A DNA stretch of 64,000 nt from Emiliania huxleyi CCMP1516 (Eukaryota > Haptophyta > Isochrysidales > Noelaerhabdaceae): assembly GCF_000372725.1 (NCBI RefSeq), contig NW_005196094.1, positions 443,435-507,434 on the forward strand. Reading direction: 5' to 3'. This document shows, in pieces, positions 9,444 to 20,337 of this stretch. The notes under the pieces were generated by a model that saw only the letters and a program-made list of their open reading frames with translations, made no database searches and was not told where the DNA came from. A program made the position numbers and the translations under genes. The first letter of the stretch is position 1. Every line of letters starts with the position of its first letter.

Positions 9444-12400
9444 ATGGCGGCGGTAACCTCGGCGGCTGCGCCCACACAAGGGCACGGCGGCGTGACCAAT
9501 CCTCCTCTCGGCGGCGCTGTTGCCGGCTCCTCTACACAAGGGCACGGCGGCGTGACCAATCCTCCTCTCGGCGGCGCTGTTGCCGGCTCCTCTGCCGCCG
9601 GCTCCTCCTCTGGCGGCCCCTCCTCTGGCGGCCCCTCCTTCTCGGCCCAGGCCCGCGCGCTGTACGTCTCCTCGTCGGCAAAGGCGGGGATGGACGGTGT
9701 CGACAGCGAGAAGATTGCAGAGATTGTGCTTCAGACGGCCGCCAACTCGCCCTTCACCGCGCACCAGCGCAAGCTCGACAGGGCCGTGGACCGGCGTGTC
9801 GCGAAGCTGCTCGCCGCCAAGCGCAAGGTCTCGGAGCCCGAGCGCGCCGCCGCCCGCGCGACGGTGGCGGCGCGGCGCGCCGACCTCGAGGCCTCGCGCC
9901 GGCTCGAGCGCGTGTGCGTCGTGGTCGACTTTGATCAGTTTTACGCCGCGGTGGCGATGCGCGACCGGCCCGAGCTGGCGGAGAGGCCCCTGGCGGTGGG
10001 CGGCGCGCTGGTGCTGACGGCCAACTACGTCGCGCGCCGGTGGGGCGTGCGGAGCGGGCAGCCCGGCTTCGTCGCCAAGGAGCTGTGCCGGCGCGGGAAG
10101 GAGTTTGGGATGCCGTCGGTCGAGCTGACGTTTGTGCCGGCCGAGTACGAAAAGTACGCCGAGGTTGCGGCGACGGCGATGGAGGTGTACCGTGAGTACG
10201 ACCCGGCCGTCTCGTGCGGGATGGGGTACGACGAGTGCTCGCTCGACCTGACGCACTACCTGCGGCGGCGCGTGCGGTGCGGCGTGCCGCGCGAGGGCGA
10301 GCCTGGGGGAGTGCGCACCGGTGCGTGATCCGCCGTGCGGTGCTGAGATAGGTTCGGCAGCCACGCGAGGGCGAGCCTGTGTTAATTAAGTGCTAATTAA
10401 CTGCTAATTAACTGCTGAGATAGGTTCGGCAGCCACGCGAGGGCGAGCCTGTGTTAATTAACTGCTAATTAACTGCTAATTAACTGCTGAGATAGGTTCG
10501 GCAGCCACGCGAGGGCGAGCCTGGTTAGCGGAGAGGGCTGCGGCTGCCCGGCGGGCGGCGGGGAGGCCGGCGCTGCCCCGCGGCTGGCGCCGCTCTCCTC
10601 GCGGTGGGACATGTCCGGCGGGGAGTGGGGGTGGGGCGGCGAGGAGGCGGGCGAGGAGGCGGGCGAGGTCGGCGAGGGCGTGGCAAGCTGGCTGAGCGAG
10701 GTGGAGGCGGCGCGAAGGGTGCACGCGCTGGCCGGGCCCGTGGTGTCCGAGATCCGGCGGCGCGTGAGGGACGCGACGGGCGGGCTGACGCTCTCGGCGC
10801 GTCGCCGCACTGCTCTCTGCTTCTCGACGTCTGATGAGTGTCTCGTGGCTCCATTTGATCAGGCCGGCATCGCGCCCAACTTTCTGCTCGCAAAGATGGG
10901 CGCCGACGTCAACAAGCCGGACGGGCAGCACACCGTCTCGCCGACGGTAGAGGCGGTCCTCGCTTTCCTTTCGGCCACGCCGACGCGCAAGGCGCCCCCG
11001 CCCTCGGCCGCACACCACGAGGCTGCCCCGAGTTCATGCGCTACAGCTCGGCTATACCTCGGCATCTCGCGGCTACATCTCGGCTACATCTCGGCTACAC
11101 CTCGCGGCTACATCTCGGCTATATCTCGTGGCTACATCTCGGCTATATCTCGGCTACACCTCGTGGCCAGGTCCCGTTCCTCGGCCGCGTCGCCGAGAAG
11201 CTGCTCCAGGAGGTGCTCGGCGTGCGGACCGGCGGAGAGCTGCTCGAGGCTGCGGCCGAGGCGCACTGCCTCTTCTCGCGCGGCAGGGCGCCGAGATATA
11301 GCCGAGATATAGCCGAGATGTAGCCGAGATACAGCACCGCCTCTTCTCGCGCGGCAGGGCGACACCAGCCGCGGCAGGAGGCGCGAGCCGTGGCGCGTCC
11401 ACGACACGTCCGGGACGTGTCCCGCAGGCAGACCAGCTGCTGCAGGTGGCGCTCGGCTGGTGCGAGAAAGAGCGGGGCGGCGACGCGGGCGCGATGCAGA
11501 AGGGCATCTCCTTCTCCGACACGTTTGGGTCGAGCGACGAGCCTGCGGCGCTGCGCCGCCAGCTGTGGACGATGTGCGAGGGGCTCGGCGCGAGCATGCT
11601 GGCCGCGGGGCTGGTTGGCGAGAAGCTCACGCTCCGGCTCAAGGACTCGAGCTTCGAGGTGCGGTCGCGCGCCGCGCCGCGCGGCGCCGCGATCGGCAGC
11701 GCGGGCGAGCTGTACGCGCGCGCGCTGCCGCTGTTGGAGAGGGAGCTGAGGCGGGGCGGCGCGGCGGAGGGGGGCGTGCCTGACTCGACTCGCTCCCACG
11801 CGCGGCTGCGCCTCCGCTCGATCGGCGTGATGATGACGGGCCTCTCGCGGGTCCGGGCCGCCGCGGGGGCGGAGGGCGGGGGCGGAGGGGGCGGAGGGAG
11901 AGGGGCGGGGCCCGGCCGGCTGGACGAGTTGTGGGGGCAGCGCGGGGGCGGGCTGGCGGGTGGGGGGGGCGGGTGTGGGGGGGGCGGGTGCGGGCTCGAG
12001 GAGCTGGACGAGTGGGGCGGCGAGGCGGAGGGCGGCGAGGCGGAGGGCGGCGAGGCGGAGGGCGGCGAGGCGGAGGGCGGCGAGGCGGAGGCGCTGCCGC
12101 GGCCACCCTCGCCTCCCCGCGCTGCTCCGCCGGGCGGAGAGGGCGACGGCTGCTTCGCGGACGAGTGGAGCGACAAGGAGGCGGTGCGGTGGTATGACGT
12201 GGACGAGTGCGCCGGCGCGGAAGAGCTGACCAGCGACGCTGAGGAGGCGCCGGCCAAGCAGACCCTCCCCCCGCCGCCCGGCTTCCTGCGCGTGCCTGGC
12301 TCGTTCGCCTCGGCACAGCCGCCGCCGCCTCCCGCGCCGGCCAGACAGCCGAAGAAGCGGGAGCGGCAGGGCACGCTCCCCTTCAGCGCCTCGGGCACCG

Positions 12401-12573
12401 CTTCCCTCTCCGGGGCGGCGGTACGGCTGTCTGCCGACGACAAGGTGGAGCGTGGCGTGGCGCAGCTCGTCGCGATGGGCTTCGGAGAGAGCGCCGCGCG
12501 AGGGGCGCTGAGGCACAGCGCGGCGAACCTGCAGGCGGCGGTCGAGCGGCTCTGCGGCGGAGCCCCCGGCTAA
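9444..12573 (+). CDS. POLK: Y-family DNA polymerase kappa (DinB-type) with C-terminal UBA
   Basis: Translesion polymerase. Exon 1 starts at 9444 and runs to about 10270-10330. It carries a 60-bp coding repeat (x2), the N-terminal helix region, the first metal-binding motif VVVDFDQFYAAV and the second, YDECSLDLT. Exon 2 (about 10600-10796) has EIRRRVRDATGGLTLS. A GC-AG intron of 66 nt leads to exon 3 (10863-10991, AGIAPNFLLAKMGADVNKPDGQ). Exon 4 is 11171-11287 (VPFLGRVAEKLLQEVLG, helix-hairpin-helix). Exon 5 is 11428-12573: the little-finger domain (GISFSDTFGSS, then LRLKDSSFEVRSR), Gly/Glu-rich linkers, a QGTLPF segment resembling a PCNA-binding peptide, and a C-terminal UBA-like domain (VAQLVAMGFGESAARGALR). 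Introns 2-4 use GC donors. The exon 1/2 junction is uncertain because 72-bp repeats fill the intron. Confidence 0.9.
10342..10525 (+). repeat. 72-bp tandem repeat x2.5 in polymerase kappa intron 1
   Basis: Units start at 10342, 10414 and 10486 and contain GCTGAGATAGGTTCGGCAGC, GCGAGGGCGAGCCTG and a TTAATTAA-rich tail. The GCGAGGGCGAGCCTG part also occurs in the exon end at about 10290-10305, so the repeat carries a copy of the exon edge. Confidence 0.85.
11052..11165 (+). repeat. ATCTCGGCTAC minisatellite in polymerase kappa intron 3
   Basis: About ten degenerate copies of an 11-12-bp unit (CTCGGCTACAT and variants) fill most of this intron. The reverse-complement unit (GCCGAGATATA) recurs in the next intron at 11289-11330. 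Confidence 0.85.
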
Positions 12574-12607
12574 CCCGCCGATGTCTGGCATTGGGAGAGG
12601 CTCACTC

Positions 12608-13279
12608 GAGCGGAGGGAGACGGACGGCGATGGGCGGCGCAGCGCGCGCCAGCCGCCACACGTCTCACATGCGATGAACACATGCACACACTGGGGGCCT
12701 CGCAGCGGGGCCATATACGCACACGTGACGATTCACGTGCGGGAGTACAGGGGCCATCACGATTTCACGTGGGAGTATACAGTGTGGTCCGGCATAATTC
12801 CGGTCCAGGTCCACGGTACGTTGCTGTTCTGGTAGCTCTTGGTTGAGAAGTGCGTTAGTGCACCAGACTTCGCGAGCGACGGGCTTACACCGTTGATTAC
12901 AGTTTTGAGTTTACGGCTTTACCGACACAGCAGCACACGCACACTTTGAGCGGAGGGAGACGGACGGCGATGGGCGGCGCAGCGCGCGCCAGCCGCCACA
13001 CGTCTCACATGCGATGAACACATGCACACACTGGGGGCCTCGCAGCGGGGCCATATACGCACACGTGACGATTCACGTGCGGGAGTACAGGGGCCATCAC
13101 GATTTCACGTGGGAGTATACAGTGTGGTCCGGCATAATTCCGGTCCAGGTCCACGGTACGTTGCTGTTCTGGTAGCTCTTGGTTGAGAAGTGCGTTAGTG
13201 CACCAGACTTCGCGAGCGACGGGCTTACACCGTTGATTACAGTTTTGAGTTTACCGACACAGCAGCACACGCACACTTT
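12608..13279. repeat. 340-bp tandem duplication
   Basis: Copy 1 is 12608-12947 and copy 2 is 12948-13279. By eye they are identical except for an 8-base indel (CGGCTTTA present only in copy 1, near 12914). The unit starts at GAGCGGAGGGAGACGG, which immediately follows the polymerase kappa stop region, and contains no coding frame. Confidence 0.9.
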
Positions 13280-13336
13280 TAGGATCGTTTTAGCTCTTCA
13301 CACACACACCGCGCACACACCAATGCACAGGTCTTA

Positions 13337-14317
13337 CTACGAGTCTGCGCTTTTCGCGGCCTTCTGCGCGGTCTGTATCAGCGACTCGAGGTCCTGCTGG
13401 CCGAGCTGCTGCAGCTCCTGCGGCCAGCCGTTGTAAATCGAAGCCGAGGGCGCGATGTGTCCCTCCGCCACCAGCCGGAGCTGCGGCGGCGAGGCGGCGG
13501 CGTCGTCGAGCGCGACGAGCTCCTCCCACTCGAAGAGGAGCGGGTCGGTCGACTCGTGGAAGGGCGCGAGGTCGACGAGGTGCACCTTGTCGTTCCGGTC
13601 CACGTACGCGTCCCACACCACCCGAGCGGGCGCAGAGGGCAGCTCCCTCCCAAACGCCTCGAGCAGGCCGAGGTCGCGCGAGCGCCGCGCGCCCAGCTCC
13701 GGGAAGTGCGAGAAGCGGTCGCGCTGGCACGCGGCGAGCAGCCGGCCGCCGGCGCCGCGGAAGCAGCGGAACTCGCGCGAGGGCTGCAGCTCGCACCACT
13801 TTCGCAGGGCGAGCACAAAGCCGTGCGGCTCGCCGGCCGCGTCCACGCCTGCGCCGCCCTCGCCGGCGGCGGCGGCGTCCTCGCACATCCGGCGCGCCTC
13901 GGTCAGGTCGTGGGCGGCGCGGTCCGACGACTGCAGCAGCAGCAGCACGTCCTCCGAGCTCGTGCACTTGAGGCTGCCGCCCAGCACCCACGCGGCGTCG
14001 CGAGGCGCCGACCAGTTGAGCTTGACAAAGACGGCGCCGCCGAGCCGCTCGATGCCGTCGTCGATGGCGCGTCGGACCGCCTCGAACGAGGCGGGGAGCG
14101 CCAACGCCGCCGAGCCGTCCGCGGACTCGTCGTCCGCCTCCTCGCCCGCCGGGCTCGCGCCAGCCTCGTCATCGCCGCCAGGGAGCACGACGCCGTCGGC
14201 GACGAGGTAGGCGGCAAAGTCGGGCGGAAGCGGGACGAGGACGCTCCGGATGGTGAGCCGGCGCAGGTCCGGGTACCACCGGTCGATGCCACAGCTGAGG
14301 AGATCGCTCGACAGCAT
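13337..14317 (-). CDS. CDC123: CDC123 (D123 family) protein
   Basis: The single-exon frame gives 326 residues, close to the family length. The family is an ATP-grasp-like chaperone that promotes assembly of translation initiation factor eIF2 and so supports cell-cycle entry. Family signatures seen in order: WYPDLRRLTIRSVLVPLP near the start, GGAVFVKLNWSAPRDAAWV, LLLLQSSDRAAHDL, LRKWCELQPSREFRCF, ACQRDRFSHFPEL, WDAYVDRNDKVHLVDLAPF and LLFEWEEL. The ATG at 14317 is chosen because the open frame upstream runs into a dispersed repeat (about 14380-14445). An Asp/Glu/Ala-rich insert sits at residues about 48-72. Confidence 0.92.
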   Translation of the reverse strand: MLSSDLLSCGIDRWYPDLRRLTIRSVLVPLPPDFAAYLVADGVVLPGGDDEAGASPAGEEADDESADGSAALALPASFEAVRRAIDDGIERLGGAVFVKLNWSAPRDAAWVLGGSLKCTSSEDVLLLLQSSDRAAHDLTEARRMCEDAAAAGEGGAGVDAAGEPHGFVLALRKWCELQPSREFRCFRGAGGRLLAACQRDRFSHFPELGARRSRDLGLLEAFGRELPSAPARVVWDAYVDRNDKVHLVDLAPFHESTDPLLFEWEELVALDDAAASPPQLRLVAEGHIAPSASIYNGWPQELQQLGQQDLESLIQTAQKAAKSADS

Positions 14318-15072
14318 GGCTGCAAACGGAGGCGAACCAAGTGGCAGCGCGAAGATAAGAAATACCAGGCCACAGCCATCTGACACGGCGTGCCGTTCTC
14401 CCATCCCTCCCTTGGGTTGTCTGTTTTCTTTCTTTCTTTCTTTGCGCGCCCCGTCGAGCCTTCGGCGGGCGCGCTGCGGTCGCACGCCTACCCAAGTCAT
14501 ATGCCACGGCGTGCGATCTAGATTCAGCACACGCGCCTCTGCTCGCAACCACTCATCCAATGAACTGTCGTCACCCATGAGTGCGAGTTAGGGCTAGCGG
14601 CTGGCCAATAGCCTGTGAGGAGGGCGTCCATAGACACCTCACAAGATCCAACACACGGTCTCGTCCATGCCTTGCGGCCGGCGACGAGATTGCTAGAGGC
14701 GGAGCATGCCTGCTCTAGTCTCACACGTTCGCCCCCGTCGCCTGTCTGTGTTGTTGTGCTGTTGTTTGTCTCTTGGCACCTTGGAGTGCTGGGGGGGCGA
14801 CAGGGGGGACGTGGCCTTGAGTGATGTGTATGCCCACTCAGGATGTGTGGCAGCCCGCTGGCTGTGTGTCTTGTGAGCTTGTTTGTGTCTGTGTGTCGCT
14901 CGTGCGTGTCGTCATCATCTGTCCAGCGTCCACCCCTACCGCGTCGGTGTCCAGTCCGAGCCTGACTGTTCTTCACCTTCCTACATACATACATACATAC
15001 TGACAGTGACAGTGAAGCCAGTGGACGCCAGCGACAGGCGGTGACAATGTCAGCGCGGGACCCTGCGAGTGA

Positions 15073-15105
<33 letters not shown>

Positions 15106-16197
15106 CGAGGCAGCGCCAGCGCCACAGTGAGGCAGCCATAGCCCTAGACCAGCGAAGGGGCCCAACCGCCCACCCACCCATCTGTGAATTACACCCCATG
15201 GACTAAAATAAGACACCGGTGCGCGTGGATGTAGCTCTCAGCGCTTGATGCACAGCAGCGTTTGTACGTCTCACACATTTTGCAAAACTCCTGCTCCTCA
15301 CCTCAGAATTTCTCTGTGTAGGGCGAGCCTGCTTTCTTGTAGCAGAGCCGAGCTCTCTACATGAGAGTTCCTGATCAACGCCAGTTGTGGCTCGGCAATG
15401 GCCAAGAGGTTCAATACCCGAGGTGTGTTGCTCAACGATGCTCTGCGCGTTTGCTTGCGATCGTGGATTTCAAGGTCCCAATCCCCTCGCGGTTGATGAT
15501 TGACGCCGTTCGCTCGCGTGAGATTTTTGAGCGGCAGATGAACCAGCGCTGGAGCCCATACGGCACATGCTGGAGGAAGGAGGGCAAGGGTTTTGCAGAT
15601 TCTGTGACTCACGCCCGCTGCTGCTGACACGGTGCGTGGCTACTGTTGAGAGGGTTTCTCATGTGGCGTCGGGCGTGCGAGTGAGCGGTCGCGCGCGCGT
15701 GCGTGCAGATCTTGAGTGTCCTGTCTCTCTCGTTAGTGGCACCACATCCCATTGTGACACTGTCCTGCGGGGGTGCTCATGAGAGACAGCCAGCAATGAC
15801 AGCAGCAATGACAGCAGCAAGAGAGAGATTTTTCTTTTTTGAAAATCAACAAGAAATCGCGACTTCACACCTGGATGTGAGGTTGCCGACTGCACTCCAA
15901 GTGCTCCAAGTGCTCACAGTGATTTGGGCTCGGCAGCTTGTCAACCCTCAGCCGAAGCTGGGGCCGGTCCCGTTAGCCGAGAGAGCCCGCGTCGATGAGC
16001 AGCAATGACAGCAGCAACGGCGGGCCAGACGAAATGAAGAAACCATCGAGGTTCACGGATTTGAGTATTCTTGATACGAAACCACGACGACACACACCAG
16101 TCGACTCGCATCGGTTGCCTCCATTAACGGCGGAGCTATTCTCGCGCCCACACCACACCTGGCTCCAACGTGGACACGCCCATAGCTGGGGACACTA
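14318..16197. other. Intergenic with microsatellites and repeat fragments
   Basis: About 14380-14445 is dispersed repeat B (GGCGTGCCGTTCTCCCATCC, then TTTCTTTC runs), shared with 48724-48790 and 59098-59182. There is an ACAT run at about 14980-15000 and a GACAGC run at about 15062-15106. A plus-strand frame at 15361-15627 has no recognisable domain. Bases 15871-15913 are a fragment of repeat A. No gene is supported. Confidence 0.55.
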
Positions 16198-16560
16198 CTA
16201 AGGTTCTAGGTCATGCATGGCATCCAGAAGTTTTATCTCTGGGCCCCGAAACGCATCTCTAGCAGCGTCGTTACGCATGCGCCCTCCCCTCCTGGGCGCA
16301 TGCGCCTCACATCTCGCCAGAGCATAAGCTCTTTTGGTGTGCCACGACCTAGGCCACGACACGAACGAGTTTTCTGCCATCGCCGCGAGCAGCAAGCCGC
16401 CCGCCGCAAACAGCCGGAGGCATCGCCACGGCACTGACTGCGCCGCGATCCCGCACCCGTCGACGAAGCTCCCCCCGCGGAAGACCGCGCGTAGCGACGC
16501 CTTGACGATCGAGATGAGCGCGCTCGAGGCTCGCCCACCTACTGCCCCTGAGAGTTGGTT
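16198..16560 (-). other. Possible exon of an unrecognised membrane protein
   Basis: A minus-strand frame containing SALISIVKASLRAVFRGG and RLFAAGGLLLAAMAE has natural-looking hydrophobic segments and ends at 16198. A splice acceptor could precede it near 16545. No family recognised and no partner exon found; it lies divergent from RPS18. Treat as a weak candidate. Confidence 0.2.
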
Positions 16561-16809
16561 ACTGAGTGGGATCAGCTCCCCCCCTTGGGATCGAAACCGC
16601 CACAACCTCACACCCAACACCACAGGTGGGATCAGAGAGAGACTCCGCACCGGACACCGCACACAAACACACGGATTCTTCCTGAAAAAAGAAAAAATAA
16701 CTCCGAACGTGGAGCGCGTGGGTTGTGCGAGGCACGCCTCTCCCCCACAGCGCCCCTCGCCGTGGCCGCGAGCCGAGATTCGCCGCCGCCCGCCGCTGCA
16801 GGGGCCGCC

Positions 16810-17542
<733 letters not shown>

Positions 17543-18485
17543 GCGTGAGGCGGCTGTGGCCAGCAGATGTGGTGGTACGGGCCGGTGCGCCGCGCCGCGC
17601 CCTCGCGCCGTCCGCAAGCGCGCCGTGTGTGCGCGCGCTCCACCTCTCTTCACCCTCGCGGACGCGGCGGGCGAGCATACGCAGCGCGCGGAGCCCGCAG
17701 CGCTTGGGGGAGGGGGGGGGTGGAAGTCCCGCGGCGGGCTACGAGTATAGGGGTCCGGTGGGCCGTGTCACGGTCAGTATCACGCCATCTGCATTCTTAA
17801 TCTTCACTCTCTTTACTGTCTACCCGCTGCGCGCCCCGGCCGCGTGGGGGCGCGGCGACTCTGCCTCGCCCGCGTCGGGGCGCACGCGCACGCGCCAGCC
17901 GCCACGCGCGCGGGGCTGGGGGCCGCACGCGCGACGCGGGCGCCACGGCGCACGGCCATGGGCGGGGACGGGGGGGGCACCCGGCTCGCGGCTGCGGCTC
18001 GCGACTGGGGCGCCGGCGCCGGCGCGGCGGCGGGGCGCGTCTCTCGCGGCTCGCGCGGGCGTGTGTGCGGCGCGCGCGTGATGCCGTGATCTTCCGGGCG
18101 GATCGCGGGGGGGCGGCGGCGGCTGTGGGACGCGCCCGGGGCGCCCGCTCGCCGCGCTGCGCGCCGCCGCGGCGCCCCGCCCGCCGCCCCCGCCGGGCGC
18201 CGGCGCCAGCGGCCGCGAGGCCATGCCCCCGCCCGCCGCCGCCGCCGCCGCCCCAGGCCCCCCGGTAGCGTCGTGGGGGCGGGGGGGGGGCGGCGGCTCG
18301 GCTCGCGGAGGCCGGGGTAGGCCGTGGGGATCGATGAGGTCGCGGAGGCCGGGGCAGGCGGCGGGATATGGCCCAAGCTGCAGAACATGTGCGAGCCAGC
18401 GCCTACGCCGCTCAAGGAGTCAGGCGCGGAGCGCCGCGCGCGGGGAGCGCGCCCCGAAGAAAATTTTGAGGGTTGAGGAGGGCTA
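17543..18485. other. GC-rich 3' flank, no gene seen
   Basis: Extremely G/C-rich with GCC/GCG runs; open frames on all strands are Ala/Arg/Pro/Gly composition artefacts. A TATAGGGGTCC-like sequence near 17753 is followed by an AT-richer patch that could be the RPS18 3' end. Confidence 0.5.
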
Positions 18486-18559
18486 GGTGCGATTTCTATT
18501 AAGAGTTGACTCACACGCTAGGAACCACTCGGCCCACCCACAGGCCCAATCCCAAGTGG

Positions 18560-19345
18560 CGGCGCTCCGCGCCTGTGGAGCGGCGCGCTCCGCGCGTGTT
18601 CTGCAGCGGCGCGCTCCGCGCGTGTCTCTGGGCGCTACATGCGGCCGTCGCCGTGCCCTTCATCAACCGTGCGCTCGAGAACTGGGGCGGGCTCAACTGG
18701 GAAGACCGCTTTCACCACAACGACAGGTCACATGCACAGAGGGGCGGCATTGGAGCTTCGCTGCAGCGGGGTGTGGTCATGACGCGGAAGAAGGCAGAGA
18801 CACAGCGTCTGCCAGACGCGTGCTACGACGTCAGGCCAGCTTCGAAGCAGCGTGGCCACAACTGACTGCAACAGACTGTCTTCATGTGTCTAGACTCTAC
18901 CGGTACCGCGGTGCGCTCCGCGCACATAGGTGCCAGCGCGCTCCGCGCGTGTGTCTAGCTAGCGCGCTCCGCGCGTGTGTCCAGCTAGCGCGCTCCGCGC
19001 GTGTGTCCAGCTAGCGCGCTCCGCGCGTGTGTCCAGCTAGCGCGCTCCGCGCGTGTGTCCGGGTAGCACCAGCGCGCTCCGCGCGCACGATAATCCAGTG
19101 CCTACACTTGTCGGCACTGAAAGCTTGTTTCTGCATCTTGGGATATGGCGGGATATGGCGGGATATGGCGGGATATGCATATGGCGGGAGATATGGCGGG
19201 ATACCGCGGGATACCGGGAGATACCGGGAGACTCTCTAGTACCGCTGGAGATACCGGGAGATAAGAGAGACGGGGAGATACGGGGAGATGCGAGAAGATG
19301 CGAGGAGATACGGGGAGATAGAGGGAGATAGAGGAGATACCGCAA
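18560..19345. repeat. Satellite arrays between RPS18 and EF-hand genes
   Basis: Bases 18560-19090 carry many copies of AGCGCGCTCCGCGCGTGTGT, tandem with a 22-25-bp period at 18955-19085. Bases 19137-19345 are a second array of GGCGGGATAT and GGGAGATACC units. The short frame between them (18650-18720, containing FINRALENWGGLNWEDRF) looks less repetitive but no gene could be built around it. Confidence 0.8.
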
Positions 19346-19723
19346 AAGAATCGGCCCGCAGACCAGGGCTGGCCATGCCGGGAGGTGCACACACACTTCA
19401 ACCGCCTGGCGCCTGGGGAATTCAAAACGGAAACGGGGAAGGCCTCGCTCTAGCTTCTAGCTAGAGCGAGCGGCAACTGCTCTAAGGGAAGGAGGAGCCG
19501 CGCAAAGCACTCGTTGCGAACGAAGCGCGACGGCATCCCATTCGTCATAATTAATTATGATCTTTCGAGTTTCGTGCTATCAGGAGTAGAGAAACAGAGG
19601 TCAGAGCCGATCTCGCGTATCCCACGCCGAAAAAAATGGTTTTGATCGGGAAGGTCGTGTAACCGCTTCGCGGCCCGGGCGCCCGCTCGCCCTTGCCCGC
19701 CTGGCTCCGCTCGCCCAGGACGA

Positions 19724-20337
19724 ATGAAGGACGCCCAGTTCTTCCGCAGGAGGAAGGAGCTGCGCGACGATCAGCTTCGCGATTTTCGGGCGCGTTGTCC
19801 CCATCCCGGCCATTGAGCCAATCTTACCGGCCTTCCATCACATTCGACGGCACAAGACACACACATGCATGCATCGCTGCGGCCGGCCGCGAGCGCGACT
19901 CCCACGCATCGCAGGACGCGTTTGATCTCTTCGATGCCAGCGGCTCTGGGACGATCGATGCGGAGGAGCTGTGGGTGGTGCTCCGAGCGCTGGGGTCTGA
20001 GCCCGAGAAGGCGGAGATCAAGGCTTTTGTGAGCGAGGCAGACAAAGACGGAACCGGGCGGATAGATTTTGACGGCTTCACGAAGGTGCTTCTGACAAAG
20101 TTAGCGGAGCGGCCGGGGCCGGAGGACATTCAAAGGGCGTTCCGCCATTTTGACCGCCGGGGAAGCGGCGCTCTGACCGCGTCGGACCTGCGGCAGATTG
20201 CAGACGAGATTGGCGAGGATGTCGACGATGCAGAGCTGGCCGCTATGATTGCCCAGTCGGATCCGTCCGGGGCGGGCAGCGTCTCACAGAGCGACTTTGA
20301 GAAAGTCGTCACCTCCTACGCCAGGCGCTTTGACTAA
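19724..20337 (+). CDS. Centrin/calmodulin-like EF-hand protein
   Basis: Two exons: 19724-19789 ([22 protein letters not shown]) and 19915-20337, joined by a GC-AG intron of 125 nt, giving 162 residues. The splice places the basic N-terminus directly before [15 protein letters not shown], as in centrins. Four EF-hands are recognisable: [36 protein letters not shown] and [12 protein letters not shown]. The first two have good calcium ligands; loops 3 and 4 lack acidic residues at key positions and are probably weak or inactive. Centrins act at basal bodies and in contractile fibres; calmodulin-like function cannot be excluded. Confidence 0.8.

Noticed and set aside
11143..12714. 523-aa and 429-aa minus-strand frames
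   Set aside because: Antisense to polymerase kappa exons 4-5, with low-complexity Ser/Pro/Arg sequence.
14318..14578. N-terminal extension of CDC123
   Set aside because: The extension translates dispersed repeat B, while the family normally starts near the WY-x-D motif.
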